From Caballeronia sordidicola (GTDB taxonomy: Bacteria; Pseudomonadota; Gammaproteobacteria; Burkholderiales; Burkholderiaceae), in NCBI RefSeq assembly GCF_002220365.1, contig NZ_MTHB01000256.1, positions 186,001 through 250,000 on the forward strand: a stretch of DNA of 64,000 bases, written 5' to 3'. The notes below the pieces were generated by a model, which saw only the letters and a list, made by a program, of their open reading frames with translations, ran no database searches and was not told where the DNA came from. The position numbers were made by a program, and so were the translations under genes. Below are positions 8,457 through 18,600 of the stretch, piece by piece (position 1 is the first letter of the stretch; each line of letters starts with the position of its first letter).

Positions 8457-10100
8457 TTAAACCACAAATACGTCCGCGAGGTTGCCGCTCAGGCCGTCGG
8501 CGGTGAGCGTATGGTTGTGTACGCGTTTGTTGTAGATAGTCACCTGCTTCAATGTCACCAGGTCGACGATCGGCAAATCACGTCCGACTATCTGTTGAAA
8601 CTGCCTGAAGTAATCCACTCTTTTACGCGGGTCGTTTTCGACAGCCGCGGTTTCCAGCAGCCGGTCGACCTCCGGGCTTTCGTAATGTGTTGCGTTCGAG
8701 AACGGTACGCCTTTTTTGAAGTTGTGCGACCAGTAGAGACGCTGCACACCGACCGTCGGATCGAAGGTATTACCCAGGAAGTTCGCGTCGAGATCGAAGT
8801 CACGATCGGTATAAATACGCTTCACATAACTGCCGAAATCCTGCGAGCGCACGGTTGCCTCGATGCCGGCGCGCCGCAGGGTTTGCCGCAGATACTCCGC
8901 CAACCGGACGAACGTGGGGTCATAGGGGTTGTAGTCGAGATTCAGCTTGAAGCGGAAGCCGTCGGACTGACGTGGAAAGCCCGCCTCGTCTAATAGTTGT
9001 TGCGCACTGGCAAGGTCGTACGGCAACGCTTTCGCGGCGGGATCGTAGAACTGGGTAAGCAGCGGACTGATGGGTGACGGCGAGATGATCCCGTAGCCGT
9101 ACCAGACCGAGCGAAGGATCGCTTGTCGATCGATCGTATGGGCGATCGCCTGCCGCACTTTCGGATTGGCGAGGTAGCGGTTGTCGAGATTGAACTGCAG
9201 TTGAGTCAGTGCCGCGTCGTAGCTGTAGCCACGCGTTTCGAGCGCCAGATGCGGCAAAGCCTGTAGCCTGGCAATGTCGGTCAACGGGACCGGATTCTCT
9301 CCAGCGAGATCCAGTTCCCCCGTTTCCAGCGCAACAGCGCGCGCTGCCGGGCCGCTCATGAAGCGCACTACCAGCTCGTCGATGTAAGGCTTCGGCGCAT
9401 CCCAGTAGTCTGGATGACGGGCGAAGACGGCGTGACTGCCGCGCGCCCAGGTTTTGAAAATGAAAGGTCCGGTCCCTACAGGATTAATATTGTGAGGATT
9501 ACTCAGCGGCTCGCTGCCGTCGTATAAATGAGCGGGCAAGATGGGCGATTCGGACGCAGCCAGCGCGTAGATGAGGTAGGGCGCCGGTTTCGACAATCGC
9601 AGTACAGCAGTGTGAGCATCCGGCGTCGCGACTTCGATCACGTTCGCGAAGGTCGAGCGTCCTCGCGAATGGTACTGCTTCAGCAACCCGATTGATGTCG
9701 CAACATCTTTCGACGTAAACGGCTTGCCGTCGTGCCAGCGTACATTCTGACGAAGCGTGAAGCGGTATTCACGGCCATCCGCGCTAAGGGTCCACTGCGT
9801 CGCCAGTTGAGCTTGCGGGCGAACGTCGAAGTCGTAGCTCAACAATCCTTCTGTCACTTTCGGACTGATTTTTTGCTCGGCGCCTGCAGTGGTCGCGAAG
9901 TTGATTAACGCGTTCGGCTCGGGATTGACCAGCAATGTAATCCTGCCACCCCGTCTCGGCGCTACCTCCGGCGCCGCTGACGTGCCGACGGCACTGGCTG
10001 CCAGCGATGTCAGCGGAGCCAGTGCGACTCCGGCCGCGCCGCTCGCCAGACTGAGGAGGGTGTTGCGGCGGCTGGACTGAAAGGGTTTGCGCTGAATCAT
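8457..10100 (-). CDS. Extracytoplasmic solute-binding protein, family 5 (peptide/nickel/opine type), Tat-exported
   Basis: This 547-aa SBP_bac_5 protein is the substrate-capturing part of an oligopeptide-like ABC importer. The N-terminus has SRRNTLLSLASG followed by a hydrophobic stretch, which fits a Tat signal; mature sequence probably starts after the AASA-rich segment. Family landmarks are VTEGLLSYDFDVRPQAQLA, REYRFTLRQNVRWHDGKPF, VGTGPFIFKTWARG and AIAHTIDRQAILRSVWYGYG. No permease or ATPase genes lie next to it, so it must use a transporter encoded elsewhere or work as an orphan receptor. It is divergent from the amino-acid transporter at 10497 and upstream of the flavin monooxygenase on the same strand, so the pair may capture and oxidise one compound. 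Confidence 0.88.
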   Translation of the reverse strand: MIQRKPFQSSRRNTLLSLASGAAGVALAPLTSLAASAVGTSAAPEVAPRRGGRITLLVNPEPNALINFATTAGAEQKISPKVTEGLLSYDFDVRPQAQLATQWTLSADGREYRFTLRQNVRWHDGKPFTSKDVATSIGLLKQYHSRGRSTFANVIEVATPDAHTAVLRLSKPAPYLIYALAASESPILPAHLYDGSEPLSNPHNINPVGTGPFIFKTWARGSHAVFARHPDYWDAPKPYIDELVVRFMSGPAARAVALETGELDLAGENPVPLTDIARLQALPHLALETRGYSYDAALTQLQFNLDNRYLANPKVRQAIAHTIDRQAILRSVWYGYGIISPSPISPLLTQFYDPAAKALPYDLASAQQLLDEAGFPRQSDGFRFKLNLDYNPYDPTFVRLAEYLRQTLRRAGIEATVRSQDFGSYVKRIYTDRDFDLDANFLGNTFDPTVGVQRLYWSHNFKKGVPFSNATHYESPEVDRLLETAAVENDPRKRVDYFRQFQQIVGRDLPIVDLVTLKQVTIYNKRVHNHTLTADGLSGNLADVFVV

Positions 10101-10124
10101 CGATAGTTCTCAAGGTTGGCAATA

Positions 10125-10194
10125 GGGTTAAAGCAGTCGGGTTAAAGCAGTTGGGTTAAAGCAGTTGGGTTAAAGCAGTTGGGTGAATGCAGTT
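10125..10194. repeat. Five tandem copies of a 14-bp unit
   Basis: The unit GGGTTAAAGCAGTT is repeated five times without gaps. Copies 2-4 are identical, copy 1 ends in C and copy 5 has two changes. The array begins 25 bases upstream of the start of the family 5 binding-protein gene, inside its leader or promoter region. It may be a slippage-prone variable-number repeat or a set of spaced regulator sites. Confidence 0.95.
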
Positions 10195-10496
10195 GCGCCG
10201 GATGGGGACGCCACGCTTGGCGTGTCGCACCTCAAGTCGCCACACGCGCAATCATAGGATCCGAGTTAGCGTACGGGCCTAAGGCGCGGGACTCAACGAA
10301 GCAATTGCGGGATCTTTATGATTAGCGAGGTGGTTGGCCTAAGTCGTGGTTTGATTTACCCGTATTGATTATTCCGTCTGACGCTTAGCACAACACGAAT
10401 CGATGGTTCGTCACGGCCCGGTGCGCTGTTACATTTCCGGCTGTGATGCACCGCTTGTGTGCTCGCTCTATCTACAACTGCGCAGACCAACACATA
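10195..10496. other. Divergent intergenic region without a recognised gene
   Basis: This stretch separates the family 5 binding-protein gene (minus) from the amino-acid binding-protein gene (plus). It should hold the promoters of both. I see no coding pattern, RNA gene or convincing operator in it beyond the tandem repeat next door. Confidence 0.6.
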
Positions 10497-11315
10497 ATGA
10501 AAATCAAACTTCTCACCGCAGCTTTCATGGGGTCGCTGCTGATCATGTCGAGCCTGGCGCATGCCGATCGCCTCGACGATATCAAGAAGGCCGGCGTGCT
10601 TCGCGTGGCGACTTTTGACAGCAATCCGCCGTTCGGCTTCGTCGATCCGAAGACCAACAAGATAGTCGGGCTCGACGTGGACTACGCGAAAGCCGTCGCT
10701 GACAAACTCGGCGTGAAGCTTGACATCCAGCCGACCAACCCGGCCAACCGCATCGCATTTCTGACATCGAAGAAAGTGGATCTGGTTTTCGCCAACTTCA
10801 CTATCACCGACGAACGCAAGAAGGAAGTCGATTTCAGCACGCCGTACTTCGCGTCGGGCACGCAGTTCATCGCGAAGAAGGGCACGCTGAAGTCGCCGGA
10901 TCAACTGAACGATTTACGTATTGGCGCGGATAAAGGCACGACTAACGAGCAACAGGTTCGCGCTCAATTCCCGCGGGCAACGATCGTGGCCTATGACGAC
11001 ACACCTTTTGCATTCGCTGCGCTTCGAACGGGCAACGTCCAGGCGATCACGCAGGATGGTCCGAAGCTCGTCGGCTTGCTTGCTAACGTGCTGGACCGCG
11101 ACAAGTACGAAATCCCGGCTTTCACCATATCGAACGACTATGAAGGCGTGGGTGTTCCGAAGGGTGAGCCGAGGCTGCTGGGTTTCGTCAACGACACGCT
11201 GACGGGTCTCGAAGCAAACGGTACCGCGAGCCATATCTACGACCAGTGGTTCGGGCCGAAAAGCCGCGCGCCGCTGCCGCGTCTGTTCAAGATCGGTGAT
11301 CCGCAGAAGAGCTGA
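10497..11315 (+). CDS. Periplasmic polar amino-acid binding protein (SBP_bac_3)
   Basis: This 272-aa periplasmic binding protein feeds the two permeases encoded downstream. I start it at the ATG at 10497 because the protein then begins with a clear Sec signal peptide, MKIKLLTAAFMGSLLIMSS, cleaved after AHA. Family segments are IKKAGVLRVATFDSNPPFGF, GLDVDYAKAVADKLGVK, FANFTITDERKKEVDFSTPY and IGADKGTTNEQQVRAQFP. It is closer to the glutamate/aspartate/polar group than to the cystine protein at 2828. A strong hairpin follows the gene, so it may be made in excess over the permeases. Confidence 0.9.
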   Translation: MKIKLLTAAFMGSLLIMSSLAHADRLDDIKKAGVLRVATFDSNPPFGFVDPKTNKIVGLDVDYAKAVADKLGVKLDIQPTNPANRIAFLTSKKVDLVFANFTITDERKKEVDFSTPYFASGTQFIAKKGTLKSPDQLNDLRIGADKGTTNEQQVRAQFPRATIVAYDDTPFAFAALRTGNVQAITQDGPKLVGLLANVLDRDKYEIPAFTISNDYEGVGVPKGEPRLLGFVNDTLTGLEANGTASHIYDQWFGPKSRAPLPRLFKIGDPQKS

Positions 11316-11333
11316 TCGCTACGTGTTTCATCA

Positions 11334-11369
11334 TGCCCGGTTCGACCGTGGACGGTCGAACCGGGCATT
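11334..11369 (+). terminator. Perfect 16-bp hairpin between binding-protein and permease genes
   Basis: Bases 11334-11349 pair perfectly with 11354-11369 around a TGGA loop. It lies 18 bases after the binding-protein stop and 32 bases before the permease start. Its position inside an operon suggests partial termination or 3' end protection of the upstream message; no U-tract follows. Confidence 0.6.
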
Positions 11370-11401
11370 TCAATCCAATCTTTCCATCCGTATTTACCTG
11401 A

Positions 11402-12136
11402 ATGATTCCAATGAACGGATGGCTTGCGCCGAAGTACCTGATCTGGCTGCTGCAGGGTTTCGGCATGACGCTCGGATTGTCAGTCACGGTGATGGTCACG
11501 GCGACGTCATGTGGCTGCCTGCTGGCACTTGCGCGCACTTCGCGCTTGGCGCCGGTGCGTCGTGCCGCCGCGCTCTATGTTTTGGTGTTTCGCAACTCGC
11601 CGCTGATCGTACAGCTGCTGTTCTGGTATTTCGGCGTGGCGACGCTTTTGCCTGAAGCGACAATGGTCTGGTTAAACACCCCGCATGCGGTGGATCTCGG
11701 CCTGTTCAAGTTGCATTGGCCATCGTTTGAATTTGTCGCCGGCTGGATCGGGTTGACGTGCTATTCAACCACGTTCATTGGCGAAGAATTTCGCTCGGGA
11801 TTATCGGGTGTTCCAACGGGGCAGCACAACGCGGCAGCCGCGCTTGGACTCACACCGTTCGCTGCATTCGTTCACGTGATCTTGCCGCAGGCGGTGCGCA
11901 TTGCGACGCCGCCCTTGTTCGGGCAGTACATGAATATCGTCAAGAACTCGTCGTTGACCATGGCGATCGGGCTGGCCGAGTTGTCGTATTCGTCGCGTCA
12001 GGTCGATACGGAAACCTTCAAGACGTTTCAGGCATTTGGCATGGCAACGGTGCTGTACATACTGACCATCGCGATGCTGGAAGTTGCGCTCGTGGTAGTC
12101 CAGCGCAGCGGTTCGCGAGCGGCGGTGCGCCGATGA
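11402..12136 (+). CDS. Amino-acid ABC transporter permease, GltJ type
   Basis: This 244-aa inner-membrane permease of the HisMQ family is the first of a heteromeric pair. The stretch YVLVFRNSPLIVQLLFWYFG is the family hallmark, and the EAA-like loop GLTPFAAFVHVILPQAVRIA near residues 147-166 is the ATPase contact. The length and the insertion after the third helix fit GltJ-like subunits. Its stop overlaps the start of the next permease gene by four bases (ATGA). Confidence 0.92.
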   Translation: MIPMNGWLAPKYLIWLLQGFGMTLGLSVTVMVTATSCGCLLALARTSRLAPVRRAAALYVLVFRNSPLIVQLLFWYFGVATLLPEATMVWLNTPHAVDLGLFKLHWPSFEFVAGWIGLTCYSTTFIGEEFRSGLSGVPTGQHNAAAALGLTPFAAFVHVILPQAVRIATPPLFGQYMNIVKNSSLTMAIGLAELSYSSRQVDTETFKTFQAFGMATVLYILTIAMLEVALVVVQRSGSRAAVRR

Positions 12137-12870
12137 ACAACGCCTTTTCCGCCATCCTGTCCAATCTGCCGTACTTGCTCGTCGGCACGTTTCCCGATGG
12201 CCCTTTAGGGGGCGCCGCGCTGACGCTGGTGATGGCCTCGATCTCCGCCGTGTCGTCCGCGATCCTCGGGCTGGCAGGCGGCATTGGATTGGCCATGACG
12301 CGTAGCACGGGCCACTTGATCCTGCTCGCGGTAATCGGATTCTTCCGCGCCATACCCGTCCTGATGCTGATTTTCTGGACCTTCTTCTTGCTGCCGGTTC
12401 TGCTTCACATCAACGTTCCCGGTTTGGCGACTGTCGTGGCCGCGCTATCGCTGATCGGCGGTGCCTACCTGTCGCACTCGGTTCACGCGGGTATCGAAGC
12501 GGTGGGGAGAGGGCAGCGGCAAGCGGCGCTGTCGCTTGGGTTGACCCGCTGGCAGGCGATGCGGCATGTACTGCTGCCGCAGGCCATCCGCATCATGGCG
12601 CCGTCGTTCATCAACCAGTGGGTGTCGCTCGTCAAGGACACCTCGCTGGCGTACATCGTTGGCGTGCCGGAACTCGCGTTTCTCGCCAACCAGGTAAATA
12701 GCCGGCTCATGATCTATCCGGTGCAGATATTTCTGTTCGTAGGTCTCGTCTATTTGATTCTATGCACATCGCTCGATGCATTGGCGACTCGCCTGCTGCT
12801 GGGACGCGCGCAAGGCGCTGAGCAGCGGGTGACAGCGCCGCCAGCGGCTATTGTCCCGGCTCCGGATTGA
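12133..12870 (+). CDS. Amino-acid ABC transporter permease, GltK type
   Basis: This 245-aa partner permease starts at the ATG of an ATGA overlap with the preceding gene. Segments IGFFRAIPVLMLIFWTFF and SLGLTRWQAMRHVLLPQAIR (EAA loop) and FINQWVSLVKDTSLAYIVG identify the family. A longer upstream reading in the same frame crosses the preceding gene and is not credible. No ATP-binding gene follows, which is unusual for this transporter class; the next gene, a rhodanese, begins 238 bases later. The ATPase must come from elsewhere. Confidence 0.92.
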   Translation: MNNAFSAILSNLPYLLVGTFPDGPLGGAALTLVMASISAVSSAILGLAGGIGLAMTRSTGHLILLAVIGFFRAIPVLMLIFWTFFLLPVLLHINVPGLATVVAALSLIGGAYLSHSVHAGIEAVGRGQRQAALSLGLTRWQAMRHVLLPQAIRIMAPSFINQWVSLVKDTSLAYIVGVPELAFLANQVNSRLMIYPVQIFLFVGLVYLILCTSLDALATRLLLGRAQGAEQRVTAPPAAIVPAPD

Positions 12871-13108
12871 GGTCAACGTCGGCCTCGCTTGCTTTCAATA
12901 ATTACGCGAAAGGCGCACGCCCGTTGCGCGATCTTTTCTCGTCCAACGATTACCGATGTGCCTAAGCCTGCTTTAGAAATACGTTTTTATTGGTTCAGCT
13001 TCTGATCGGCCTCTTTCATAGTGTCAATTGATGGCTATAGACGGTTGCATTTCCCCTGGCAACCGTCTCGCCTCGCTGAGTTTTCAAGTGACAGTACAAG
13101 GAGACGTC

Positions 13109-13585
13109 ATGGCAGTTGAATTGGAAGAACGCGTAACTCACGAATCTCATGCGGCATTGGACGCAGCGCGCGCAGCAGCGTCAGCGAACCAGCTGCCTTA
13201 CGCGGGAGGCATTTCACCTCGCGACGCGTTTGCGCTGATCGAGTCGGGTTCGGCGGTACTCGTGGATGTCAGGACGGCCGAAGAGCGCAAGTTCGTGGGT
13301 TCCGTGCCGGGCAGCATCCACGTGGCTTGGGCGACAGGCACGTCGCTTACGCGCAACCCGCGCTTTGTTCGGGAACTGGAAGCAAAGACTGGCAAGGACG
13401 CAGTGGTGTTGCTGCTCTGCCGCAGCGGCAATCGTTCAGCGCTTGCCGCGGAAGCTGCGACGAAAGCAGGCTTTACTCAAGTGTTCAACGTCCTTGAGGG
13501 ATTCGAAGGGCGACTGGATTCGCAACAGCGGCGAGGCGTGCAGGATGGCTGGCGCTTTCAGGGTTTGCCGTGGATTCAGGATTGA
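13109..13585 (+). CDS. Rhodanese-like sulfurtransferase
   Basis: This 158-aa single-domain rhodanese moves sulfane sulfur through a cysteine persulfide. I start it at the ATG at 13109 because AAGGAG lies seven to eight bases upstream; the frame is open further up but without similarity. The active-site loop is LLLCRSGNRSALAA, with the catalytic Cys first in CRSGNRS, and the CH2A-type start is DAFALIESGSAVLVDVRTAEER. It is the first gene of the rhodanese - serine acetyltransferase - XRE - encapsulin - cysteine desulfurase cluster, the gene set known to accompany family 2A encapsulins. It may pass sulfur to or from the compartment. Confidence 0.92.
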   Translation: MAVELEERVTHESHAALDAARAAASANQLPYAGGISPRDAFALIESGSAVLVDVRTAEERKFVGSVPGSIHVAWATGTSLTRNPRFVRELEAKTGKDAVVLLLCRSGNRSALAAEAATKAGFTQVFNVLEGFEGRLDSQQRRGVQDGWRFQGLPWIQD

Positions 13586-13623
13586 TCTAACTCTAATGGC
13601 TTGACGCCGAAGGATCTCCGACT

Positions 13624-14553
13624 GTGGCCGCATTTGACATCGACGACATCGTCCAATCGCTCCAGACGGTGCGCCAGCAATGGCGCGAAGTGCAGAAGCG
13701 CTCGCTCGAGCCGGGCGGGCGCGAACTACCCGCGCGAGAGGCGCTGGCCGATATTCTAGAGACCTTGAAGGGCGTGCTTTTTCCAATGCGGCTTGGGCCG
13801 CACGATCTGCGGCAGGAAAGCGAAAACTTCTACGTGGGGCATGCACTGGATTCAGCCTTGCATGCGCTATTCGCCCAGGCACAACTCGAATTGCAATACC
13901 GCGATCGTCATCTGTCACGTGACGATGAGAACATCGCTACACGTGCAGGCGTTGCGGTTCGAGCGTTCGCGGCCAGGCTTCCCGAGATCCGCACGCTCCT
14001 TGATAGCGACGTGCTCGCCGCCTATCACGGCGATCCGGCCGCCGGCAGTGTGGACGAGGTGCTGCTTTGCTACCCCGGCGTTCTCGCCATGATTCATCAC
14101 CGGCTGGCGCACGAGCTATACAAACTCGACCTTCGCCTGCTTGCGCGCATTGTGGCTGAACTGGCGCACGGCGCAACCGGCATAGACATCCATCCAGGCG
14201 CCCGGATAGGCAAAGGATTTTTTATCGATCATGGGACGGGCGTGGTGATTGGCGAGACCACAGTCATTGGCGATCGCGTGCGAGTGTACCAAGCTGTTAC
14301 GCTCGGCGCGAAACGGTTCCCCCGCGATGCAGAAGGGCATCTGGAGAAAGGGTTGGCGCGGCATCCGATCGTGGAAGATGAAGTCGTGATCTATGCGGGC
14401 GCCACGATTCTCGGCCGCGTCACGCTTGGCCGGGGGGCGGTGATCGGCGGCAATGTGTGGCTCACCCACGACGTTGAACCGGGTGCGAACGTCACGCAGG
14501 CCATCTCGCGCAATGACGGCGTGCAACCGCGCGTTGCGGCGACCGTGTCATGA
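13624..14553 (+). CDS. Serine O-acetyltransferase (EpsC/SrpH type CysE)
   Basis: This 309-aa enzyme acetylates L-serine with acetyl-CoA to give O-acetylserine, the carbon precursor of cysteine. It starts with GTG 38 bases after the rhodanese gene. The N-terminal helical domain runs to about residue 180, followed by the left-handed hexapeptide beta-helix: GIDIHPGARIGKGFFIDHGT, GVVIGETTVIGDRVRVYQAV, VEDEVVIYAGATILG and GRGAVIGGNVWLTHDV. The catalytic His lies in FIDHGT. Its length and linker resemble the EpsC/SrpH branch rather than the shorter E. coli CysE. It overlaps the XRE gene by four bases. Its presence ties the encapsulin cluster to cysteine supply for the desulfurase. Confidence 0.92.
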   Translation: MAAFDIDDIVQSLQTVRQQWREVQKRSLEPGGRELPAREALADILETLKGVLFPMRLGPHDLRQESENFYVGHALDSALHALFAQAQLELQYRDRHLSRDDENIATRAGVAVRAFAARLPEIRTLLDSDVLAAYHGDPAAGSVDEVLLCYPGVLAMIHHRLAHELYKLDLRLLARIVAELAHGATGIDIHPGARIGKGFFIDHGTGVVIGETTVIGDRVRVYQAVTLGAKRFPRDAEGHLEKGLARHPIVEDEVVIYAGATILGRVTLGRGAVIGGNVWLTHDVEPGANVTQAISRNDGVQPRVAATVS

Positions 14554-14780
14554 CCGAAGTCGTCCGCAACTTCGGCGCAGCCGTCAGGCTTTTACGTGAG
14601 GCGCAGGCCTGGTCGCAGGAGCAGCTAGCCGAGCACGCCGGCCTGAACCGCTCCTATATTGGTGAGATTGAACGCGGCAGGGTGACGGCATCCATTATTA
14701 CGGTGCACAAACTCGCCCGCGCGCTCGACGTTCCCATGGCGGAGTTACTACAACCCGAGCCAGTGACCGGGCCAGGGTGA
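14550..14780 (+). CDS. Small XRE-family HTH regulator
   Basis: This 76-aa protein is essentially one Cro/CI-type helix-turn-helix: LREAQAWSQEQLAEHAGLNR followed by SYIGEIERGRVTASIITVHK and LARALDVPMAELL. It is translationally coupled to the serine acetyltransferase gene (ATGA overlap) and lies just upstream of the encapsulin gene, so it probably controls this cluster. No sensor domain is present; it may act as a simple dimeric repressor. Confidence 0.88.
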   Translation: MTEVVRNFGAAVRLLREAQAWSQEQLAEHAGLNRSYIGEIERGRVTASIITVHKLARALDVPMAELLQPEPVTGPG

Positions 14781-14894
14781 TCATTTTTTCCGAAATGCCG
14801 TCTATAGCATGTTGAATGATCGGGGTCGTCGTCTTGATAATGACGTCTCCTGATAAGCATTCCCGTTTTTCTTCTATAGACTTTGGAGCTTCAC

Positions 14895-15801
14895 ATGACG
14901 GCAACTGTGGGCGGCCAGACGGCGCTCGGCGATAACGCAGCACGGCAACTAGCCAATGCCACCAAGACCGTTCCCCAGCTATCGACTATCACCCCGCGAT
15001 GGCTCACGCACTTGTTGCAGTGGGTCCCGGTCGAAGCTGGTATCTACAGGTTGAACCAGGTCAAGAATCCCGAGGAAGTGAAGGCGGCGTGTACGCAACG
15101 TGAAGACGAAAGCGAGCTGCCGCGAACGTTCGTTCCTTACGACGAAAACCCGCGTGAGTATTTTCTTAACGCGGTCAGCACGGTCCTCGACGTGCAAACC
15201 CGTGTGTCGGATCTCTATAGTAGTCCGCATGATCAGATCAAGGAACAGCTGCGCCTGACGATCGAAACGATCAAGGAATTGCAGGAAAGCCAGCTCATTA
15301 ACAACCCCGATTACGGCCTCCTGGCGAATGTTGCTGAAGAACAGCGCGTGTTTCCGCTGACTGGCGCACCGACTCCTGACGATCTCGATGAACTGCTGAC
15401 GCGCGTCTGGAAAGAGCCCGCGTTTTTCCTGACTCATCCGCTCGCCATCGCGGCTTTTGGGCGCGAGTGCACGCGTCGCGGTGTGCCGCCGCCGACCGTG
15501 AGTCTGTTCGGTTCCCAATTCCTCACGTGGCGTGGCATTCCGTTGATTCCGTCGGACAAGGTTCCTGTTGCCGATGGCAAGACCAAGATCCTCTTGCTGC
15601 GCGTAGGTGACAAGCGCCAGGGTGTGGTTGGCCTCTTCCAACCGGGCGTTGCAGGCGAGCAAGGGCCGGGGCTTTCAGTGCGCTTCATGGGTATCAACAA
15701 CCATGCGATTGCCTCGTACCTGATTTCGCTGTATTGCTCGCTCGCAGTGCACTCGCCGGACGCACTGGCGGTTCTGGATGACGTGGAGATCGCCAAGTAC
15801 C

Positions 15802-15827
<26 letters not shown>
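14895..15827 (+). CDS. Family 2A encapsulin nanocompartment shell protein (SrpI-like)
   Basis: This 310-aa HK97-fold shell protein self-assembles into a closed icosahedral compartment in the cytoplasm. Recognition rests on family segments such as TPRWLTHLLQWVPVEAGIYR, FVPYDENPREYFLNAVSTVL, EQRVFPLTGAPTPDDLDELL, PPTVSLFGSQFLTWRGIPLI and VRFMGINNHAIASYLISLYC, and on the cysteine desulfurase gene directly downstream. There is no inserted cyclic-nucleotide domain, so it is type 2A, not 2B. I start it at the ATG at 14895 because GGAG lies six bases upstream; a TTG four codons earlier is the alternative. SrpI-type shells are known to package cysteine desulfurase and have been linked to sulfur starvation responses and elemental sulfur storage. 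The gene overlaps the desulfurase start by 26 bases. Confidence 0.93.
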
Positions 15828-17783
<1,956 letters not shown>

Positions 17784-17813
17784 GCTGAAGCTGGAAATAA
17801 GTAACGAGTAACG

Positions 17814-17842
17814 CAGCGCGCGGTCACCGCGACCGCGCGCTG
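17814..17842 (+). terminator. GC-rich hairpin after the cysteine desulfurase gene
   Basis: A perfect 12-bp stem (17814-17825 with 17831-17842) and a five-base loop lie about 30 bases after the desulfurase stop. It probably ends the encapsulin operon transcript, although no U-tract follows. Confidence 0.5.
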
Positions 17843-17909
17843 ACAGAAGGGCGCCACCTGGTCACGGTCCCCATATGCGACTGTAAGGGGATTGGCTCCG
17901 GAAGGTCGT

Positions 17910-18323
17910 TCAGCCGCCGCGTTCCCTGGGCCACTTTGGGAACGGCCAAACGTCCGCGCCTGGTTCAGCCACGCGGATGACCTTAGCGGTCCGCCCGCGG
18001 CATCCACACGACGTTCGAAGGCCGCTTCGTACGTAACTAGACGGAAAGATCTTCCCGGACCCGCAGTCACACTGGAAAAACCAGCGTGCGCCGTTCTTGC
18101 CGTGATTCACGTAGTGGGACGCAGTAAGTTGGCCAAAGCGATTGCCGGCCGCGATTTCAATCTGACGCAAGCAGCCGCACGATAGCGTCTTACGGTACTT
18201 GACGCTCTGAGCGGCGAGCACCTTTTCGACGCCGCACGCGCACCTGAAAAGCCAGCGAGAACCGTCCTCGCGGGATAGAGCGGTAAGCCTGCCAAACGTC
18301 CGACCGGTGATATCGATTGCCAT
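17910..18323 (-). CDS. Small protein with two CxCG/CGC zinc-binding-like repeats (phage-type)
   Basis: This 137-aa protein contains two tandem repeats. Each begins G-x-x-FG-x-LTA, has an aromatic-rich strand ending CxCG, and closes with TxSCGC: GRTFGRLTAL...FRCACG...TLSCGC, then GNRFGQLTAS...FQCDCG...RTSCGC. Four cysteines per repeat suggest two small zinc ribbons. Similar single modules occur in phage and prophage proteins and next to AP2/HNH endonuclease domains, where they are thought to help DNA binding; no nuclease motif is present here. The duplication argues for a real gene. It is convergent with the encapsulin operon and isolated, so it may be a leftover of a mobile element. Function unknown. 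Confidence 0.65.
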   Translation of the reverse strand: MAIDITGRTFGRLTALSREDGSRWLFRCACGVEKVLAAQSVKYRKTLSCGCLRQIEIAAGNRFGQLTASHYVNHGKNGARWFFQCDCGSGKIFPSSYVRSGLRTSCGCRGRTAKVIRVAEPGADVWPFPKWPRERGG

Positions 18324-18600
18324 CTTGAGTCAGCTCAAAGCAAAACTGCTTGTCGTAAAGGTTCCAGGGCTCTCATTTCGTGCAGGCGATCAGAACGTGG
18401 ATTGCCGGCGAGTATGCTGGATAAGCCTACGCTACCGGGTCAGTTCCTTGCAGATCGCCTCGATTAGTTGAGAAATCATACCAACATCATCGTACGAGCC
18501 GCGCCGTCGTGATATTAAAGCCCACGCTCGCAGTCATATCCCCACAACAAAGCTCTTTGCATCGCTCAACCCGATCGTTGGGCACCTCATTCGCGCGGGT

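Noticed and set aside
11758..12132. Upstream extension of the second amino-acid permease
   Set aside because: It crosses the first permease gene out of frame; the ATGA overlap at 12133 gives the right start.
14779..14821. GATCATT/AATGATC inverted pair before the encapsulin gene
   Set aside because: Arms of seven bases 29 bases apart are weak and may be chance.
14875..14880. TATAGA as the -10 of an encapsulin promoter
   Set aside because: It would leave a leader of only about eight bases, too short for the ribosome-binding site at 14885.
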